Positions 60,615-64,000 of a stretch of DNA of 64,000 nucleotides are shown here, in pieces. The position numbers were made by a program, and so were the translations under genes. The notes under the pieces were generated by a model. It was not told where the DNA came from. It made no database searches and saw only the letters and a list, made by a program, of their open reading frames with translations. The stretch is from Azospirillum oryzae. Lineage in GTDB: Bacteria; Pseudomonadota; Alphaproteobacteria; Azospirillales; Azospirillaceae. How positions within the stretch are numbered: position 1 is the first letter of the stretch; each line of letters begins with the position of its first letter. The stretch covers positions 124,001 through 188,000 of the forward strand of contig NZ_FXAK01000009.1 of the NCBI RefSeq assembly GCF_900177515.1, given 5' to 3'.

Positions 60615-62332
60615 CACCAGACCCTCCAGCCGGTGGAGAGGTTTGCATGCTGCAGGAAGGGCCACAAGATCGGGACATAGGCGGCGACGGTTGCAAGCGC
60701 GACGAGCCACGTCATGATCCAGATGTGGTCGAGCGCCCCGGCGACACGGTTCGGAGCGGCACTGCCCGCATAGGCGCCGAGCACCTCGGCGAAGCCGATC
60801 TCCCGTCCTTCTTCGGTCTTCGCGCCGAAGACCAGGCTTGCGAAGAACAGGCTGTAGAAACAGAGCAGGGCGAGCCAGAGGACGGCACCGCCAAGTCCCA
60901 CGACTGCGAGCGGTAGCTGCGCATTCCCATAGAGTGCGTCATAGACCGGCGCCGGCAGGCTGGACACCCAGGCGCGGCGCGGAACCCCATGAAGCCCCGA
61001 CCACAGCATGCCGACCGCAAACAGGGAGATCCCGACAAACCAGAGCCAGACCGAGGCGAGCGCCAGCCGGCGGCTGACCAGAGCCTTCCCGCTCAGGTGC
61101 GGCACCATCCAGAAGGCCAGACTCATGAAGGTCAGCGCCGTGACGCTTCCGACCGTCAGATGGAAGTGGCCGGGCAGGTAGGTGGTGTTGTGGACGATGC
61201 TGTCCAGCTGCCAGCTGCCATTGACCAGCCCGGTGGAGCCGCCGACGATGAAGGTGATGGCGGCAAGAACCTGCGCGGCAACGGCCGGATTTCCCCAGGG
61301 CAATGCCGTGAACCAGCCGAAAATGCCGCGGCCGCCACGCCGGCGGCCGGCATATTCCAAACTGAGACCGATGGTGAAGGCGGTGATCAGGCTCGGCAGG
61401 GCCACCGACATCGTCAAGGCCGTCAGAATGCCGCGCCATATGGGGGAAAAACCGGGATCCGCGAACTGATGGTGGCTTCCGACCGGCAGTGAAAAGACGA
61501 AAAGCATGACGAAGGTGATGCGAGCCATCGTGTCGGAGGCAAGCTTTCCCCCCGCCTGGCGCGGCAACAGTCCGTACCAGGACACGTAGGCGGGCATGAG
61601 CCAGAAATAGACGATCGGATGTCCGGTGAGCCAGAACAGCGTGCGTGCAATCATCGGGTTGACGGCGTCGATCCAGCCGAGGCTCCAGGGGACAAGCTGG
61701 ACGAGGAGTTCCAGCCCCACGCCGAGGGAGCAGACACCCCACATCAGCATGGTGATGACCGACATGTAGGTGACGAGTGGCGTGATCATGCCCGGATGCA
61801 GCGTACGCCAGCGACGGCGCATGACCAGCAGGACCGGCAGCGGCAGGACGCTGCCGAAGGCCAGCAGGGTCATTCCGACATAGAAGAACGCGCTGCCCTT
61901 GAGCGGCGGGTAGAAAGTCCAGAGGACGGTCGCCGAATTGTCGAACATCGCCACGAGGAGCATCAGCGTTCCGACGGCCATGGTTCCGTAGCATGCCCCC
62001 CACAGACCCAGGGGGATCGGAACGTCCATCTCCCGGGCCGGCAGATACACCAGCAGGCCGGCCGTCACGAAGAAGGTGAAGACATAGGCGTTCAGCACGC
62101 CATGGATCGTCAGGCCCTGATAGTAGGTCTTCAGGGCCGGCTCCAGAAACGGATACAGATCGATCCCGGCATAGTTCAGCGCCTGGAGCGGCCCGATGGA
62201 GGCACCGATCATGAGGGCGCTGAAGCCGGTAACGAGAAAGGCGAGCATCAGACGCCGTGCCGCCGCCCATGTCGAGCCGACGGAGGCGGACGCTTCGTCG
62301 TGGGACAGGTCTGCGAAACCGACGGCGCTCAT
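60614..62332 (-). CDS. B-type (ba3-like) heme-copper oxidase subunit I
   Basis: This 572-residue membrane protein has about 13 helices. Low-spin heme histidines are in GLTIHGVLNAYV and PGHFHLTVGSV. The CuB site shows LTGHPIVYFWLMPAY, with the cross-linked His/Tyr pair, and VGSHHQFADPG. The YFWLMPAY pattern and the lack of D-channel residues place it in the B family (Thermus ba3 type). It reduces oxygen to water at the membrane. It overlaps the subunit II stop by 4 bases. Confidence 0.9.
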   Translation of the reverse strand: MSAVGFADLSHDEASASVGSTWAAARRLMLAFLVTGFSALMIGASIGPLQALNYAGIDLYPFLEPALKTYYQGLTIHGVLNAYVFTFFVTAGLLVYLPAREMDVPIPLGLWGACYGTMAVGTLMLLVAMFDNSATVLWTFYPPLKGSAFFYVGMTLLAFGSVLPLPVLLVMRRRWRTLHPGMITPLVTYMSVITMLMWGVCSLGVGLELLVQLVPWSLGWIDAVNPMIARTLFWLTGHPIVYFWLMPAYVSWYGLLPRQAGGKLASDTMARITFVMLFVFSLPVGSHHQFADPGFSPIWRGILTALTMSVALPSLITAFTIGLSLEYAGRRRGGRGIFGWFTALPWGNPAVAAQVLAAITFIVGGSTGLVNGSWQLDSIVHNTTYLPGHFHLTVGSVTALTFMSLAFWMVPHLSGKALVSRRLALASVWLWFVGISLFAVGMLWSGLHGVPRRAWVSSLPAPVYDALYGNAQLPLAVVGLGGAVLWLALLCFYSLFFASLVFGAKTEEGREIGFAEVLGAYAGSAAPNRVAGALDHIWIMTWLVALATVAAYVPILWPFLQHANLSTGWRVW

Positions 62333-62862
62333 GACTGGGCCTCCTGCGGATCGACCACGATCCTGCCGACCATGGCCTGATGCTCAAGGCCGCAGAACTC
62401 GTTGCAGATGATGAAGAAGACGCCGGCGCGCTGGAAGGTGTGGGTGACCGTCCCCACCATTCCCGGGACGGCGGTCAAATTCACCGGCGTGCCCTGTACC
62501 TCGAAGCCATGCAACACATCCGCGCTTGTGACGTGGAAGGTGATGGCCGCGCCTTGCCTGACGTGGATGGTACCCGGTGCCCAGTTCCAGAGGCGTCCGG
62601 TAATGTAGACCGAATAGGCGTTCGGCCCCGTCCGAACCACCGCTCCTTCCTGGAAGGCGCGCCTGGTCTCCGCCGGGATCTGTTCATTATTGTAGGCTTC
62701 GGACCGGGTGACGACGCCATAGTCGTGAACGACAAAGAACATTGTCCCGATCATCAGGAGCGTCAGCATCAGGACGCACAGTAAGACCCATACGCGTTCA
62801 TGACGATCGGCTGTTCGATGAAAGGCTTCGTCGAATGGGTCCAGAACAGTTTCTCGGGACAT
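62329..62862 (-). CDS. B-type oxidase subunit II (CuA)
   Basis: A 177-residue subunit with one membrane helix (about residues 25-45), as in ba3 oxidases. The CuA ligands are the early histidine in DVLHGFEV and CNEFCGLEHQAM, which supplies two cysteines, histidine and methionine. No heme c domain is attached, so electrons come from a separate cytochrome, plausibly SorB. It ends overlapping subunit I by 4 bases. Confidence 0.92.
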   Translation of the reverse strand: MSRETVLDPFDEAFHRTADRHERVWVLLCVLMLTLLMIGTMFFVVHDYGVVTRSEAYNNEQIPAETRRAFQEGAVVRTGPNAYSVYITGRLWNWAPGTIHVRQGAAITFHVTSADVLHGFEVQGTPVNLTAVPGMVGTVTHTFQRAGVFFIICNEFCGLEHQAMVGRIVVDPQEAQS

Positions 62863-62871
62863 GGCAGACCC

Positions 62872-63021
62872 TTATGTGCGGATGGAGAAGAGGGCGGCGA
62901 CAAGGCACCAGACTGCAAGCGAAACCACCAGAAGGAAGCCGCCCACGATCCATGTTCCGACGGGTTTCACAGGGGAAAGCGGAAGAGGGGCATTTTGCCC
63001 AGGCTCGATCTTCTCATTCAT
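62872..63021 (-). CDS. Small oxidase subunit (IIa-like)
   Basis: This 49-residue peptide has one helix (GTWIVGGFLLVVSLAVWCLV), the size and shape of subunit IIa in ba3 oxidases. The start at 63021 is preceded by AGGGA at 9 bases; a longer start at 63054 has no ribosome site. It ends 9 bases before subunit II. Confidence 0.65.
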   Translation of the reverse strand: MNEKIEPGQNAPLPLSPVKPVGTWIVGGFLLVVSLAVWCLVAALFSIRT

Positions 63022-63169
63022 CTGGTTTTCCCTTTGCTCGGTTTTGTGGTCCATGCCCAGAGACGCGCCGATGGCCCGGCAAGTCCTGGCCTTCCGGATG
63101 GATGCACAGGGGCGTCGCGGGTCCGCGGACCGTTGGAGCTACCAGAGCCGTCCGAGTGGGAGCGTCAGG

Positions 63170-63553
63170 TCAGCCCGAGGCCCCGGCCTCCCCCTCGCCG
63201 CCCGGCGCATTGCCGGCCGGAAGCCCATGCCGTTCGACAAGCGCGCGAACGATGTCGGGTATGGCGGCGTCGCCGATCGGCGCACCGAAGCTGTCCCGCA
63301 TCTTGGTCACTTCCGACTTCCAGACATCCGCCGGCAAGGGCGGCTGGGAATCGACGAATGCCGGGGAGTGGCAGAGCAGGCAGTTCGTGTTGAGGACGGC
63401 CGCGCCCGGCCCTTCGTAGCGGGCGCCCGATCCCGGGAGCGTCACGCTCTGCGGCTTCAAATCGATTTTCGACGCCGGGAAGGTGACGCCCGACGCGGCC
63501 AGCGTGGCGCCCGGAACGACCGAGAGGAGGAATATGAGATATCGCGTCCGCAT
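63170..63553 (-). CDS. sorB: Sulfite dehydrogenase cytochrome c subunit SorB
   Basis: A 127-residue periplasmic protein with a signal peptide of about 20 residues and one heme site, CLLCH (Cys58, Cys61, His62). It receives electrons from the molybdenum subunit SorA, encoded 13 bases upstream. The oxidase genes downstream on the same strand suggest SorB is the direct donor to the CuA subunit. Confidence 0.85.
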   Translation of the reverse strand: MRTRYLIFLLSVVPGATLAASGVTFPASKIDLKPQSVTLPGSGARYEGPGAAVLNTNCLLCHSPAFVDSQPPLPADVWKSEVTKMRDSFGAPIGDAAIPDIVRALVERHGLPAGNAPGGEGEAGASG

Positions 63554-63566
63554 CCTGGTCGTTCCC

Positions 63567-64000
63567 TCATACGAATTCGATGTCTATGCGGGGTGCCGGG
63601 TTGTACATGAACCCTCCGCCATTCCATCCGGCCTGAAGCGGCTGCCGTTCCCCGAGGGCGCTGGTCACACGCGCAATCACCGCGAGCTTCCCCTTGCGTC
63701 CCGCAGGAAGGCGGAAACTCCATTGGCGAAAGCTGAAATCGCCCCAGTCCTTGCCCAGGCTGGCCGGCTCCCAGCTGCGGCCCTCATCGAGGGAGATGTC
63801 GACGGACCTGACCGCGGAATTGCCGCCGAATGCTAGGCCGCGCAGCACGAAATCCGCGCCCGACGAAATCCTGTCGCCCGTGCCGGCGTTGGAGAAGAAG
63901 CTCCGGGGATTCATGGCGGAGATGGGGACATAATTGACGCCCGTCTCGCCGGGCCTGATCGAGCCGTTCGGCCGATCCGGAATTTTGTAGGCACCCGCCA
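63567..64000 (-). CDS. sorA: Sulfite dehydrogenase molybdenum subunit SorA, C-terminal part (partial)
   Basis: The frame is open to the window edge, so the N-terminal two thirds is outside. About 144 residues are visible. They include the dimerisation domain of sulfite oxidases (VLRGLAFGGNSAVRSVDISL, DEGRSWEPASLG, FRQWSFRLPAGRKGKLAVIA) and end in NPAPRIDIEFV. SorA oxidises sulfite to sulfate in the periplasm. An ATG inside the frame at 63914 is not a start. Pairing with SorB supports SorAB over a chloroplast-type sulfite oxidase. Confidence 0.82.
   Translation of the reverse strand, partial: AGAYKIPDRPNGSIRPGETGVNYVPISAMNPRSFFSNAGTGDRISSGADFVLRGLAFGGNSAVRSVDISLDEGRSWEPASLGKDWGDFSFRQWSFRLPAGRKGKLAVIARVTSALGERQPLQAGWNGGGFMYNPAPRIDIEFV

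Overview
High-GC DNA with tightly packed, often ATGA-overlapping genes, alphaproteobacterial in style. The set of genes (NitT/TauT transporters, curli genes, two chemoreceptors, an aio/ars arsenic island, a nic nicotinate cluster and a B-type oxidase with sulfite dehydrogenase) suits an Azospirillum-like member of the Rhodospirillales. That assignment is inferred from content; there is no rRNA marker in the window.

Layout. (1) 1-10009: two NitT/TauT-type ABC importers flank a leuC-leuD-leuB-type trio and are followed by short-chain dehydrogenases. The second dehydrogenase is cut off by a decayed IS3-family element (10007-11326). This looks like an uptake and catabolic unit for an unidentified organic acid. 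(2) 11698-17553: a MarR-like regulator, then a curli-type amyloid locus: csgF, csgG, two curlin-repeat proteins, an unknown secreted protein and a LuxR-type regulator. (3) 17960-28208: a ten-gene minus-strand run encoding a group 4 (membrane, Ech/Hyf-like) [NiFe] hydrogenase, a MoaD-like protein, a tungsten-type aldehyde:ferredoxin oxidoreductase and a four-cluster ferredoxin subunit, with hypA divergent. The arrangement parallels formate hydrogenlyase with the formate dehydrogenase replaced by AOR; I propose an aldehyde-oxidising, H2-linked, ion-pumping complex. (4) 28209-29369: broken gene remnants. (5) 29370-42556: a full arsenic island. AioX/AioS/AioR sense arsenite and control arsenite oxidase AioBA, with a visible sigma-54 promoter and two repeated upstream sites. 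Then come an ArsO-like flavoprotein, arsR, a permease and a small thioredoxin, and on the opposite strand arsR, two arsenate reductases, acr3 and arsH. A decayed second aioX follows at 42808. (6) 43419-47383: two convergent methyl-accepting chemotaxis genes. (7) 47538-58688: the complete aerobic nicotinate pathway, nicT-F-E-D-C on minus and nicX-R-A-B on plus, around a shared control region. (8) 58765-59264: transposase fragments. (9) 59375-64000: a minus-strand operon joining sulfite dehydrogenase (sorA partial, sorB) to a B-type (ba3-like) heme-copper oxidase with SCO and CtaG-like assembly factors.

The modules are mostly self-contained oxidative or energy units (aldehyde, arsenite, nicotinate, sulfite) with their own regulators. 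They are separated by transposase debris and pseudogenes, which suggests an accessory replicon or a mosaic region.
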